Under the pieces are notes generated by a model. The model worked only from the letters and a program-made list of their open reading frames with translations, was not told where the DNA came from and did no database searches. A stretch of 64,000 nt of DNA. It comes from Flavobacteriales bacterium (GTDB lineage Bacteria; Bacteroidota; Bacteroidia; Flavobacteriales_F; PHOS-HE28). The stretch lies in NCBI GenBank assembly GCA_016713875.1, contig JADJOI010000003.1:3100001-3164000 (forward strand), in the 5' to 3' direction. Position numbers and translations under genes: made by a program. How positions within the stretch are numbered: the first letter of the stretch is position 1; each line of letters begins with the position of its first letter. This document shows, one piece after another, positions 55,982 through 63,681 of the stretch.

Positions 55982-56755
55982 ATGATGCTCCGTACGATCC
56001 CACTTCTTGCCCTGATGACCGCCGCTCCATGGAGCGCCCGCGCCCAGGAGACCACCGGAGGCCCGTGGGTCGGCTTCCATGCCGGAGTGCTGCTGGGCCC
56101 CGCACTGGGCAGTGGCAACACCACCGTCTCCAACGGCACCGACGACCGTTCGCAGGCCTTCTGGAACCCCGCGTTCGAGAACGAACGCATCCGCACCAAG
56201 TACACCCGGCTGATGACCGGTCCGGTCTTCGGTGTGCAGGGCGGCTACGACCGGCGTATGGGCAACTTCGTCGTGGGCGGGTCGTTGGCCTTGATGCGTT
56301 CCAGCGCCAAGGCGGAGGAGGACCATGCGCTTTCGGCCTCCACCCCGTTCGTCGCCGTGAGTGAGGAGCGCGACCAGCGCCTCACCTTCTTTGGCCTGCT
56401 GCGGGCCCGCGCCGGCGTGGTGCTCAAGGATCAGTGGCTCGCCTTCGGCGGGCTGGGCCTCTCCTTCGGCACGGTGCGCTACCGCTATGACATGGACTCA
56501 CCCGGCAGCAGCGACTACCACGAGGTGGACGAAGGTCGTGTGGCGGTGGGGTGGAACCTGGGCCTGGGCCTGGAGCGCCACATCTGGAAGCAGCTCACCG
56601 CGCAGGTGGAGTACAGCTTCAACGGCATGGGCAAGCGCACCTACGCCACCGACCCCAGCGGCCGCTCCGCCAATCTGGACACGCACTTCGACGTCACCTT
56701 CCGCGACCATTACCACACCGTGCTGCTCGGTGCGCGGTGGTACTTCACGCATTGA
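55982..56755 (+). CDS. Outer-membrane beta-barrel protein (porin family)
   Basis: A 257-residue protein with a signal peptide (about 1-22, MLRTIPLLALMTAAPWSARA). Repeated amphipathic strands follow: GFHAGVLLGPALGSG, VFGVQGGYDRRMGNFVVGGSLAL, LLRARAGVVLKDQWLAFGGLGLSFG and VGWNLGLGLERHIWKQLTAQVEYSFN. The protein ends in the aromatic-rich strand TVLLGARWYFTH expected of a barrel. It starts 4 bp after the T9SS gene stop and ends at a strong terminator hairpin. Paralogous in style to the barrel at 56923. Function unknown. Confidence 0.85.
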   Translation: MMLRTIPLLALMTAAPWSARAQETTGGPWVGFHAGVLLGPALGSGNTTVSNGTDDRSQAFWNPAFENERIRTKYTRLMTGPVFGVQGGYDRRMGNFVVGGSLALMRSSAKAEEDHALSASTPFVAVSEERDQRLTFFGLLRARAGVVLKDQWLAFGGLGLSFGTVRYRYDMDSPGSSDYHEVDEGRVAVGWNLGLGLERHIWKQLTAQVEYSFNGMGKRTYATDPSGRSANLDTHFDVTFRDHYHTVLLGARWYFTH

Positions 56756-56779
56756 CCGGCGCGAGATCGCAGGCAAGAG

Positions 56780-56810
56780 GCGGCGCCCACCGGGCGCCGC
56801 TTCCTTTTCC
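56780..56810 (+). terminator. Intrinsic terminator after the 55982 barrel gene
   Basis: gcggcgccc (56780-56788) pairs exactly with gggcgccgc (56792-56800), followed by ttccttttcc. It ends the 53991-56755 transcription group. Confidence 0.75.
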
Positions 56811-56842
56811 ACCGGATCCTCACCCAGCCCCACCGGATCCTC
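56809..56842 (+). promoter_or_regulatory. 13-bp direct repeat, 21-bp period, upstream of the 56923 gene
   Basis: ccaccggatcctc at 56809-56821 and 56830-56842, perfect, period 21 bp. The core CCGGATCCTC is the same as in the 53881 pair. The AGTTTTG box starts at 56875, 42 bp after the start of the second core, as in the 53991 promoter. Confidence 0.7.
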
Positions 56843-56873
56843 TGCCGCACAAGGAAAGCGCAGCCCACCAGGG

Positions 56874-56886
56874 GAGTTTTGACCCG
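56874..56886 (+). promoter_or_regulatory. -7 box of the 56923 promoter
   Basis: gAGTTTTGACCCG shares 11 of 13 bases with the box at 6292-6304. No TTG lies at -33. Confidence 0.55.
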
Positions 56887-56922
56887 TCGCACTCGACGAA
56901 CCACACAAACACCCTGGTCACC

Positions 56923-57570
56923 ATGAACACGCAAGCCACCTTCCGCCTTCTTCTCCTCACCAGCACGCTGTGCGGGATCACACCCCACCTGGCGCCCGCG
57001 CAGGACGCCGATCCCGCCCCGGCCTTCGGCAAGGGTCACGTGGCCCTCAACGCCGGCATCGGTCTGGGCGGCGTGCGCCCCGGCTACTACGGCAACTACA
57101 ACGACCACTACAGCAACAGCCCCACCTTCTGCCTCAGTGCCGAGGGGGGCGTGGTCAAGGCCGGACCCGGTGTCATCGGCGTGGGCGGCTTCCTGGCCCA
57201 CCGCTGGACGCGCCGCCTGGAGGAGGACAGCTACGGTAGCGTCACCTATACCTACGACGAGCGCTGGACCCGCACCACCATCGGCGCGCGCGTGGCCTGG
57301 CACCTCAGCGAATACGTGCCCGCGCACAAGCTGGACCTGTACGCCGGTGTCATGTTGGGCTACGCCATCGTGGGCTACCGCAACGAGAGCACCCGCACGG
57401 TGAACGGCGAGACCACGACCTACAGCACCAACAGCCGGCCGCGCCGCGGCTATGGCGACTGGAGCACCTTCGTGGGGGCGCGCTACTTCTTCACGCGCAA
57501 CGTGGGCGCCTATGCCGAGCTCGGCTATGGCGTCAGCATCATCAACCTCGGCGCGGCGGTCCGCTTCTGA
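56923..57570 (+). CDS. Small outer-membrane beta-barrel protein
   Basis: A 215-residue protein with a signal peptide (about 1-24, ATFRLLLLTSTLCGI). It has eight or so amphipathic strands: HVALNAGIGLGGVRPGYYG, IGVGGFLAHRWTRRL, TTIGARVAWHLSEYV, DLYAGVMLGYAIVGYRN, WSTFVGARYFFTRNVGAYAE. The final strand is GVSIINLGAAVRF, ending in Phe as outer-membrane barrels do. The gene has a strong direct-repeat promoter and is followed by two consecutive hairpins. Probably an outer-membrane protein of the OmpA/Opr type; ligand unknown. Confidence 0.85.
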   Translation: MNTQATFRLLLLTSTLCGITPHLAPAQDADPAPAFGKGHVALNAGIGLGGVRPGYYGNYNDHYSNSPTFCLSAEGGVVKAGPGVIGVGGFLAHRWTRRLEEDSYGSVTYTYDERWTRTTIGARVAWHLSEYVPAHKLDLYAGVMLGYAIVGYRNESTRTVNGETTTYSTNSRPRRGYGDWSTFVGARYFFTRNVGAYAELGYGVSIINLGAAVRF

Positions 57571-57581
57571 GGTGAGCGGTG

Positions 57582-57645
57582 GGTCCGTTCCTGCGTGGGA
57601 ACGGACCAGGACGGCGCCCCGGCGTTCTGCGGAACGGCCGGGGCG
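57582..57645 (+). terminator. Tandem hairpins after the 56923 barrel gene
   Basis: ggtccgttcc (57582-57591) pairs exactly with 57598-57607. A second stem pairs cgccccggcgttc (from 57615) with gaacggccggggcg (to 57645), with one bulge. Neither is followed by a long T-tract. Confidence 0.6.
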
Positions 57646-57705
57646 TTCGTTCGGAGGCATCAAGAATTTCCTCATACTTGCCTGATATCCGTCGATCGCG
57701 CCACC

Positions 57706-59037
57706 ATGCCGAGCCTTGCATCCCGGTCCTTGTTCGTAGCCTGTGTGCTTTTGGTGGCGATGGGGGCCGGTGCCCAATCAGCGGTCATGGCGAAGTACCG
57801 CCGAAGTTCCTTGCACATGGTGCTGGTGGAGGCGGGGGACTTCCCGAACAAGGAGGTGGTGACCAAGGCCTACCATGAGCAGCCCTTCCCCGACAAGTAC
57901 AACGACCATCGGGTCGCCTCGAACGTGCTGGACGTCACCAAGTACCCCGTGTCCCAGACCGATCGGCTATTGGCCGGCCGGCGCGCACAGAACAAGGGGC
58001 AAAGTTCCATGCTCGGTGCGCTGAGCGAGGTCACCGGGGGCCTCAGCGCCGGGGTGCTCGACAGTGCGGCCAAGGACGTTCCCATCCAAGCCGAGCGCTT
58101 CATCAAGGAGACGAAACTGGCGAACCAGCTTGTGGCCAAGTGGTTCAACCGCAAGGAGGACGGCACCATGGACGGGGCCTTGGTGGTGGAGCGCGGCGCC
58201 TATGGTGCATCGCAGACCGACTACCTCATCGCCCAGGGGGCGGCCAACACGGATGCGTTCAAGGGCGCCGTGGGGGACGAGATGATCCCCAACACCTTCG
58301 TGTTGTTCTCTAAGCTCAATTTCGTGGCCAACGAGCCGGTGGCCCGGGCGATCCTCGAGGGCACCCTCGAGAGCGTGGACACCACCCAGTTGCTGGGTCA
58401 GCTGGCCCTCGCGTCGGCGCGCGCGACCTACCAGGCCACCAAGGACGGATACTCGGTGTGGACCACCTCATGGCTCTACCAGCTGGTCTGGAATGACAGC
58501 ACCCAGGCCGTGTTCTGGAAGGACCTGTGGATGGACGGCCGCAACGTGGACAGCGTGAGGAAGGCGGCGTTCGACAACACCGACCTCTTCAACCTGGTGT
58601 TCGTGGGAAGCGACAAGTCGCGCACGCTGGTGGCGGCGAACCTGGACCAGGGCGGCGAGATCGACCAGGTGGTCCGGCAGGCCACCGTGCGGAACGTGGA
58701 CGCCACGATCGCCAAGCTCCAACGGGAGTACGATGTGTTCAAGCCCCGGGTCCCGGTGCTGACCACCGCTCCTGTGACGGCCTTCATCGGCATGAAGGAG
58801 GGCCTGGATGGTGGGGAGAAGTTCGAGGCCCTCGAACTGGTGGAGGACCCGAAGACCGGCAAAAGGACCTACAAGTCCGTGGCTACCGTGAAAGTGGAGC
58901 GGGGCAAGGTGTGGGACAACCGCTTTGCGGCGGGTGAGCAGCGCGCCTCGGCGGACGGTGCACCGGTGCTGGACCGCACCCATTTCAGCGGATCGGACAA
59001 GGTGCAACCCGGGATGTTGTTGAAGCAAAAACGATGA
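57706..59037 (+). CDS. Exported protein, first gene of a five-gene operon
   Basis: A 443-residue exported protein. Signal peptide (about 1-23, RSLFVACVLLVAMGAGAQ). The sequence YRRSSLHMVLVEAGDFPNKE, PFPDKYNDHRVASNVLDV and KWFNRKEDGTMDGALVVERG matches a family I recall from other Bacteroidota but cannot name. The C-terminal part holds VRQATVRNVDATIAKLQ and IGMKEGLDGGEKFEALELVE, a small beta-rich domain. No membrane segment after the signal, so it is periplasmic or secreted. Its stop overlaps the next start (ATGA). A box resembling TAnnTTTG (atacttgc, 57675) lies 25 bp before the ATG. Confidence 0.72.
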   Translation: MPSLASRSLFVACVLLVAMGAGAQSAVMAKYRRSSLHMVLVEAGDFPNKEVVTKAYHEQPFPDKYNDHRVASNVLDVTKYPVSQTDRLLAGRRAQNKGQSSMLGALSEVTGGLSAGVLDSAAKDVPIQAERFIKETKLANQLVAKWFNRKEDGTMDGALVVERGAYGASQTDYLIAQGAANTDAFKGAVGDEMIPNTFVLFSKLNFVANEPVARAILEGTLESVDTTQLLGQLALASARATYQATKDGYSVWTTSWLYQLVWNDSTQAVFWKDLWMDGRNVDSVRKAAFDNTDLFNLVFVGSDKSRTLVAANLDQGGEIDQVVRQATVRNVDATIAKLQREYDVFKPRVPVLTTAPVTAFIGMKEGLDGGEKFEALELVEDPKTGKRTYKSVATVKVERGKVWDNRFAAGEQRASADGAPVLDRTHFSGSDKVQPGMLLKQKR

Positions 59038-59546
59038 TCATGAGAACACGAGCTCTATTCCTCCCTTTCTGCGCCCTGCTGATGGTGGGCGCGGCGAACG
59101 CACAAGGCAAGAAGGCCGACAAGGACACCGAGCAATGGCGGTACGAACTGGAAGCGGTGAACACCGGCGGCCAGGGCACCTACCAGGTGAAGGTCTGGTC
59201 CTACAGTAAAAATGCCACGGTAGCCACCGAACAGGCCAAGAAGAACGCCGTGCACGGGGTGGTCTTCCGGGGTTTCCCCGGCAAGGACCGTGTGCCCGGG
59301 CAGAATCCGCTATGTGGCCCAAATCTCGAGCAGGAACATGCGGACTTCTTCCGGGAGTTCTTCAAGGATGGCGGCAAGTACATGAAGTTCGTGCAGGTCA
59401 CCAACGGCGGGATGGTCGCCGAAGGCGACCGGCTCAAGGTGGGCAAGGAGTACAAGATCGGTGTCATCGTGTCGGTGGATGCCGCCAACCTGCGCAAGGA
59501 CCTGGAGGCTGCGGGGATCTGCAAGGGCCTTGGTAGTGGATTCTGA
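59034..59546 (+). CDS. Exported protein, paralogue pair member 1
   Basis: A 170-residue exported protein. Signal peptide (RALFLPFCALLMVGAANA, about 3-23). After VWSYSKNATVATEQAKKNAV it has VVFRGFPGKDRVPGQNPLCG, FFREFFKDGGKYMKFVQVTN and KIGVIVSVDAANLRKDLE. The Ala...Ala-KNAV segment resembles that of LPP20-type domains. The next gene encodes a clear paralogue with the same blocks. The start overlaps the stop of the previous gene; an internal ATG (59040) is an alternative. Confidence 0.7.
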   Translation: MIMRTRALFLPFCALLMVGAANAQGKKADKDTEQWRYELEAVNTGGQGTYQVKVWSYSKNATVATEQAKKNAVHGVVFRGFPGKDRVPGQNPLCGPNLEQEHADFFREFFKDGGKYMKFVQVTNGGMVAEGDRLKVGKEYKIGVIVSVDAANLRKDLEAAGICKGLGSGF

Positions 59547-59556
59547 ACACGCACCC

Positions 59557-60033
59557 ATGAAAGCACTGATCACCCTGCTCGCTCTGGCGCTCGCATCCGG
59601 CCTGTCCGCTCAGGAGCGGGTGGCGGGTCACTACACCTACCGGTGCCGTTGCATCGGTGTGGAGCTCGATGGGTCGCAGACCATTCTCGCCTGGGGCCAG
59701 GGCCGCAACCGCTTCGACGCCGTGGAGCAGGCCCAGAAGAACGCGGTCAACGAGGTGCTCTTCAACGGGATCCGCGAAGGGCAGCCCGGCTGCGAGCAGC
59801 GGCCGCTCCTCTTCGAGGTGAACGCGCGGGAGAAGTACGAGGACTACTTCAACACGTTCTTCGCCGATGACGGACCCTACAAGAAGTTCGTTTCGCTGAA
59901 GGACGAACGCATCGGCCAGAAGTACCACCGCAACAAGAAGAAGGCCGAGGAGACCAAGACGGTGGAACAGGCCGTGCGGGTCCTGCGCGCCGAACTGAAA
60001 CAGAAACTCATCACCGACGGCATATTGAAATGA
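59557..60033 (+). CDS. Exported protein, paralogue pair member 2
   Basis: A 158-residue exported protein. Signal peptide (about 1-20, LITLLALALASGLSAQ). It shares the blocks VEQAQKNAVNEVLFNGI, EKYEDYFNTFFADDGPYKKF with the preceding gene (there: ATEQAKKNAVHGVVFRGF, ADFFREFFKDGGKYMKF). It ends in a lysine-rich helix (KYHRNKKKAEETKTVEQAVR). A CRCIG-type Cys pair near residue 29 may form a disulfide. 10-bp gap after the previous gene and four-base overlap with the next (ATGA). Function unknown. Confidence 0.7.
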   Translation: MKALITLLALALASGLSAQERVAGHYTYRCRCIGVELDGSQTILAWGQGRNRFDAVEQAQKNAVNEVLFNGIREGQPGCEQRPLLFEVNAREKYEDYFNTFFADDGPYKKFVSLKDERIGQKYHRNKKKAEETKTVEQAVRVLRAELKQKLITDGILK

Positions 60034-60977
60034 GAACCCATCGCCACCTCTTTGCCGGCGCGCTGCTCCTGCTCGCCACCTCCCTCTACGGTCAGGCCAA
60101 GAAACCCACCATCATGGTGGTGCCCAGTGACAACTGGTGCGTGCAGAACGGCTTCGTCCAGGAGTTCGACAACCAGGGCAAGCCGACCAAGGCCCCGGAC
60201 TACAAGCGGGCGCTACAGGAGAGCAGCGACCTGCTGCTGGTGATCAGCAAGATCAATCAGCTGATGACCGACCGCGGCTTCCCGCTGAAGAACCTGGAGT
60301 CGAGCCTGAAGACCCTGGAGGCGGAGGCCGCCGAAGATGCCATGAACACCAGCAAGAGCGGGAGCGGTGTCAGCGAGACCCCCATCGACAAGCTGAAGAA
60401 GGTGGCCAAGGCGGACATCTGGATGCAGATGACCTGGACGGTGAACGAGGTGGGGCCCAAGCGGTCGATCACCTTTAACCTGCAGGGGCTGGATGCCTAC
60501 ACGGACAAGCAGGTCGCCGGCGCCAGCGGCACGGGGCCGCAGAGCTACACGAGCGAGCTGGCGGTCCTGCTGGAGGAGGCCATCCTCTCCCAGCTCGACC
60601 TGTTCAACGGGCAGCTACAGAAGCACTTCGAGGACATGTTCGCCAACGGCCGCGAGGTGTCGCTGCGGATCAAGAAGTGGGATTCCTTCAGCGGCGACCT
60701 TGAGAGCGAGTATGGCGGCCAGGAGCTGAGCTCGGTGATCGAGAACTGGGTGTCCGAGAACACGGTCCAGAAGCGATTCTCGCTGTCGGATGCCACCGAG
60801 AACAGGATGCTCTTCGAACAAGTGCGGATCCCGTTGTACGATGCGGCAGGCAAGCCGACGGACACTCGGGGCTGGGCCAAGGGCCTGCAGAAGTACCTCA
60901 AGGAGACCCACCAGATCGAAAGCAAGCTGATGATGAAGGGACTGGGACTGGCCACCCTGGTCATCGGCGAGAAGTAA
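60030..60977 (+). CDS. DUF6175-like exported protein
   Basis: A 315-residue exported protein with a signal peptide (about 1-22, HLFAGALLLLATSLYGQA). It matches a Bacteroidota family I recall as DUF6175: KKPTIMVVPSDNWCVQNGF, YKRALQESSDLLLVISKINQ, ETPIDKLKKVAKADIWMQMT and NLQGLDAYTDKQVAGASGTG. The C-terminal half holds DLFNGQLQKHFEDMFANGRE and MLFEQVRIPLYDA. The fold is probably related to CsgG/TolB-like domains in which a secretion-associated periplasmic part recurs, but this is my inference. It is in the middle of the five-gene operon. Confidence 0.75.
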   Translation: MRTHRHLFAGALLLLATSLYGQAKKPTIMVVPSDNWCVQNGFVQEFDNQGKPTKAPDYKRALQESSDLLLVISKINQLMTDRGFPLKNLESSLKTLEAEAAEDAMNTSKSGSGVSETPIDKLKKVAKADIWMQMTWTVNEVGPKRSITFNLQGLDAYTDKQVAGASGTGPQSYTSELAVLLEEAILSQLDLFNGQLQKHFEDMFANGREVSLRIKKWDSFSGDLESEYGGQELSSVIENWVSENTVQKRFSLSDATENRMLFEQVRIPLYDAAGKPTDTRGWAKGLQKYLKETHQIESKLMMKGLGLATLVIGEK

Positions 60978-60998
60978 CCCCCCCCCAACGCCGAACCC

Positions 60999-61976
60999 AT
61001 GCGCACGCTCCTGTCCACCCTCCTGCTGTCCACGGTGCTCACCGGGGCCTACGCCCAGAACGACCTGGGCAAGATGGATGATGCCGGCCGCATCGTCCTC
61101 ACCCCTTATGTGCCCGACCAGGCGGAGGGCATGACGGACATCGCGCGCAATGCCCTGCTCGACAAGCTGGGCCGGGTGGCCACCGAGAACGGCATGGGCG
61201 GCTCGGCGATGGACCGGCGCTTCCTGCTGGCGGCCAACGCCGTGGTCCTCACCAAGGACATCACCCCCACGGCCCCGCCGATGCAGGTCTACACCCTGGA
61301 CGTCACGCTGTACATCGGCGACGGGATGGAGGGCACCTTGTTCGCCAGCCACACGGTGACCCTGAAAGGGGTGGGGGAGACCGAGAGCAAGGCCTACCTG
61401 GCCGCCTTGAAGGGGCTGAAGCCCAAGGACCCGTCCTACCAAGCGTTCCTCGACAAGGGGCGCGCCCGGATCATTGAATGGTACAACACGCGCTGCGACT
61501 TCATCATCACCGAGGCCAAGGCCCTGGAGAGCAAGGCCGACATGGACGGGGCCATCGCCAAGCTGATGAGCGTGCCCGAGGTCTGCGCCGAATGCTACAC
61601 CAAGTGCAAGGCCCTCGTCGGACCCTTGTACCAGAAGAAGATCGACCGCGAATGCGACATCATCCTGGGCCAGGCGCAGAGCGCGTGGAACAGCAGTCAG
61701 GACGAAGCGGGCGCCCGCGAGGCCGGGGACCTGCTCGCCCGGATCGATCCGTACAGCAAGTGCCGCACGGGCGCGGGCCAGCTTATGGACAAGATGCTCG
61801 CCGAGATGAAGAAACGCGTGAAGGACCTGGACGAGCGGGAGTGGCGCCTGAAGCTCAAGGAGCAACAGGACGGGGTCGACATCGAGAAGGCCAGGATCGA
61901 AGCGGCCCGTGCGGTGGGGGTGGCCTATGGCAACAACCAACCCCAGCACACCTACAACATCCGCACGTGGTGGTGA
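60999..61976 (+). CDS. Exported protein, last gene of the five-gene operon
   Basis: A 325-residue exported protein. Signal peptide (about 1-19, LLSTLLLSTVLTGAYA). A first domain follows (about 30-140, GRIVLTPYVPDQAEGMTDIA, MDRRFLLAANAVVLTKDITP, YTLDVTLYIGDGMEGTL). Then comes a helical region with regular Cys pairs (CDFIIT, CAECYTKCKA, CDIILGQAQSAW, SKCRTGAG) and a coiled coil (KRVKDLDEREWRLKLKEQQ). The sequence family occurs with DUF6175 in other Bacteroidota, as I recall it. It starts 21 bp after the DUF6175-like stop. Confidence 0.72.
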   Translation: MRTLLSTLLLSTVLTGAYAQNDLGKMDDAGRIVLTPYVPDQAEGMTDIARNALLDKLGRVATENGMGGSAMDRRFLLAANAVVLTKDITPTAPPMQVYTLDVTLYIGDGMEGTLFASHTVTLKGVGETESKAYLAALKGLKPKDPSYQAFLDKGRARIIEWYNTRCDFIITEAKALESKADMDGAIAKLMSVPEVCAECYTKCKALVGPLYQKKIDRECDIILGQAQSAWNSSQDEAGAREAGDLLARIDPYSKCRTGAGQLMDKMLAEMKKRVKDLDEREWRLKLKEQQDGVDIEKARIEAARAVGVAYGNNQPQHTYNIRTWW

Positions 61977-62057
61977 GCGCCCTCGTCGGCGAGCGCTCGC
62001 AGCGCTGAGCGCAACGACGTATCGCCTTGTCGGGCTCCCGAACGAGCCCGCCGGTGA

Positions 62058-62065
62058 TACCTTGG
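62058..62065 (+). promoter_or_regulatory. -7 box for xseA
   Basis: TACCTTGG matches seven of eight TAnnTTTG positions and ends 2 bp before the ATG at 62068, so the transcript is leaderless or starts at the second ATG (62077). Confidence 0.5.
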
Positions 62066-62067
62066 GC

Positions 62068-63399
62068 ATGTCCCCCATGCCCGCCCCCACCGATCCCCGC
62101 ACCGTGTACGGGCTGGCCCAGCTGGCGCGCGCGGTGCAGCGGCAGATCGAAGCGGCCGCCGGGGGCCGCACCTTCTGGGTGCGCGCCGAGCTGGCCGGCC
62201 TGAAGGTGAACCGCCACGCCTACCTGGAGCTGGTGGAGCACCGCGGCGGGGCGCGCGTGGCCGTGATGCGCGGCGTGATCTGGCAGGACACCCTGGCCCG
62301 CATCCGCACCGGCCTGGGCGCCGAGGCCGATGCCATCCTGAAGGAGGGCGTGGAGATCCTGTTCGAGGCCCGCACCACCTACCACCTGGTCTTCGGTCTC
62401 AGCCTGGTGATCGAAGCGGTGGATCCGGCCTTCAACCTGGGCGCCCTGGAGCGCCGCAAGCAGGCCACCCTGGCCACCTTGGAGCACGAGGGCCTGCTGG
62501 ACCTCAACCGCACCCTGCCCGTGCCGCGCGTGATGCAGCGCATCGCGCTGGTGACCTCGGTGGGCTCGGCCGCCCACGCCGACTTCACCCGCCACCTGGC
62601 CGACAACGAGCACGGCTTCCGCTTCCATGTGCAGGTGTTCCACACCGCCGTGCAGGGCGACAACGCCGCCTACGAGCTGGGCCGTGCCGTGGCCCGCATC
62701 GACCCCGCGCGCTTCGATGCGGTGGTGCTGGTGCGCGGCGGCGGCAGCAAGCTCGATCTGGAGGCGTACAACGACCTGGCGCTCGCGCGGGCGGTGGCGC
62801 GCCTGCCCCTGCCGGTGCTCACCGGCATCGGCCACGACGTGGACATCACCGTCATCGACCGCCTGGCCAATCGCCCCTTCAAGACCCCCACCGACGTGGC
62901 CGACCACCTGGTGGACCACGCGCACGGCTTCGCGCAGGCGCTGCTGGACCGCATGACGGCCCTGCGGCATCAGGTGTTCGCGGCCTTCGCCGACCACCGC
63001 ACGGCCTTGCACGCGCGGCAGGGCCGGCTGGCGCACGCGGCGGCGGCGCGCGTGGGCACCGAACGGCGCCGGGTGGATGGTGCCGTTCGGGAGCTGGTCT
63101 CCGCGCCTGTTCGCCGCCTGCGGCAGGTGGAGCGCGTGCGGCTAGCGGAGGCCGGGGCGCTCGTGGCCCGGTCGGCGCAACAGGGCCTGCACCTGATGGC
63201 CAGCCACCTGCGCGGGCTCGAGGACGCTATCGGGCTGCTGCGCCCGGAGAAACTGCTGCTGCGGGGCTTCAGCATCACCCGCCTGCACGGTGCCGCAGTG
63301 AACGATGCGGCGGCCCTGCGCCCCGGCGACGAGGTGGTGACGACCTTTGCGCACGGGACCACCCGGAGCACCATCACCGCCGTGGAGCACGATGGCTGA
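62068..63399 (+). CDS. xseA: Exodeoxyribonuclease VII large subunit
   Basis: A 443-residue XseA, which with XseB degrades single-stranded DNA from both ends. The N-terminal OB-fold region (about 10-105) reads VYGLAQLARAVQRQIEA, FWVRAELAGLKVNRHAYLEL and VEILFEARTTYHLVFGLSL. The catalytic domain (about 115-330) has the family block RIALVTSVGSAAHADF and VVLVRGGGSKLDLEAYNDLA, then LPVLTGIGHDVDITVIDRLA with the conserved Gly-His-Asp-x-Asp. A C-terminal coiled region ends with RGFSITRLHG. The stop overlaps xseB by 8 bp. A second ATG at 62077 is an alternative start. Confidence 0.94.
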   Translation: MSPMPAPTDPRTVYGLAQLARAVQRQIEAAAGGRTFWVRAELAGLKVNRHAYLELVEHRGGARVAVMRGVIWQDTLARIRTGLGAEADAILKEGVEILFEARTTYHLVFGLSLVIEAVDPAFNLGALERRKQATLATLEHEGLLDLNRTLPVPRVMQRIALVTSVGSAAHADFTRHLADNEHGFRFHVQVFHTAVQGDNAAYELGRAVARIDPARFDAVVLVRGGGSKLDLEAYNDLALARAVARLPLPVLTGIGHDVDITVIDRLANRPFKTPTDVADHLVDHAHGFAQALLDRMTALRHQVFAAFADHRTALHARQGRLAHAAAARVGTERRRVDGAVRELVSAPVRRLRQVERVRLAEAGALVARSAQQGLHLMASHLRGLEDAIGLLRPEKLLLRGFSITRLHGAAVNDAAALRPGDEVVTTFAHGTTRSTITAVEHDG

Positions 63400-63595
63400 C
63401 GAGCGACTCACCTACGACACCGCCTACGCCGAACTGGAGGCCATCATGCGCGACCTGCAGGAGGACCGCATCGGGGTGGACGAGCTCACCGCCAAGGTGA
63501 GGCGCGCCGTGGAACTGGTGGCCTTCTGCAACGCCCTGCTGCGGTCCACCGAGGAGGAGGTGGAGCGCATCGTGAAGCAGCTGGGCCAAGGCTGA
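63392..63595 (+). CDS. xseB: Exodeoxyribonuclease VII small subunit
   Basis: A 67-residue XseB. It begins MADERLTYDTAYAELEAIMR and continues LQEDRIGVDELTAKVRRAVE and VAFCNALLRSTEEEVERIV, the usual small-subunit pattern of two helices. Length is normal. The start codon lies 8 bases inside xseA, so translation is coupled. A GC-rich inverted repeat (gcgcacccc / ggggcggtgtgcgc, about 63630-63660) follows and may terminate the transcript. Confidence 0.94.
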   Translation: MADERLTYDTAYAELEAIMRDLQEDRIGVDELTAKVRRAVELVAFCNALLRSTEEEVERIVKQLGQG

Positions 63596-63681
63596 GGGCA
63601 CCCCACAGGGGAATGTTGATCATCGCTCGTGCGCACCCCTGCGGCCGGGGCGGTGTGCGCTGGACCTTCGCGGCGCTTTCC

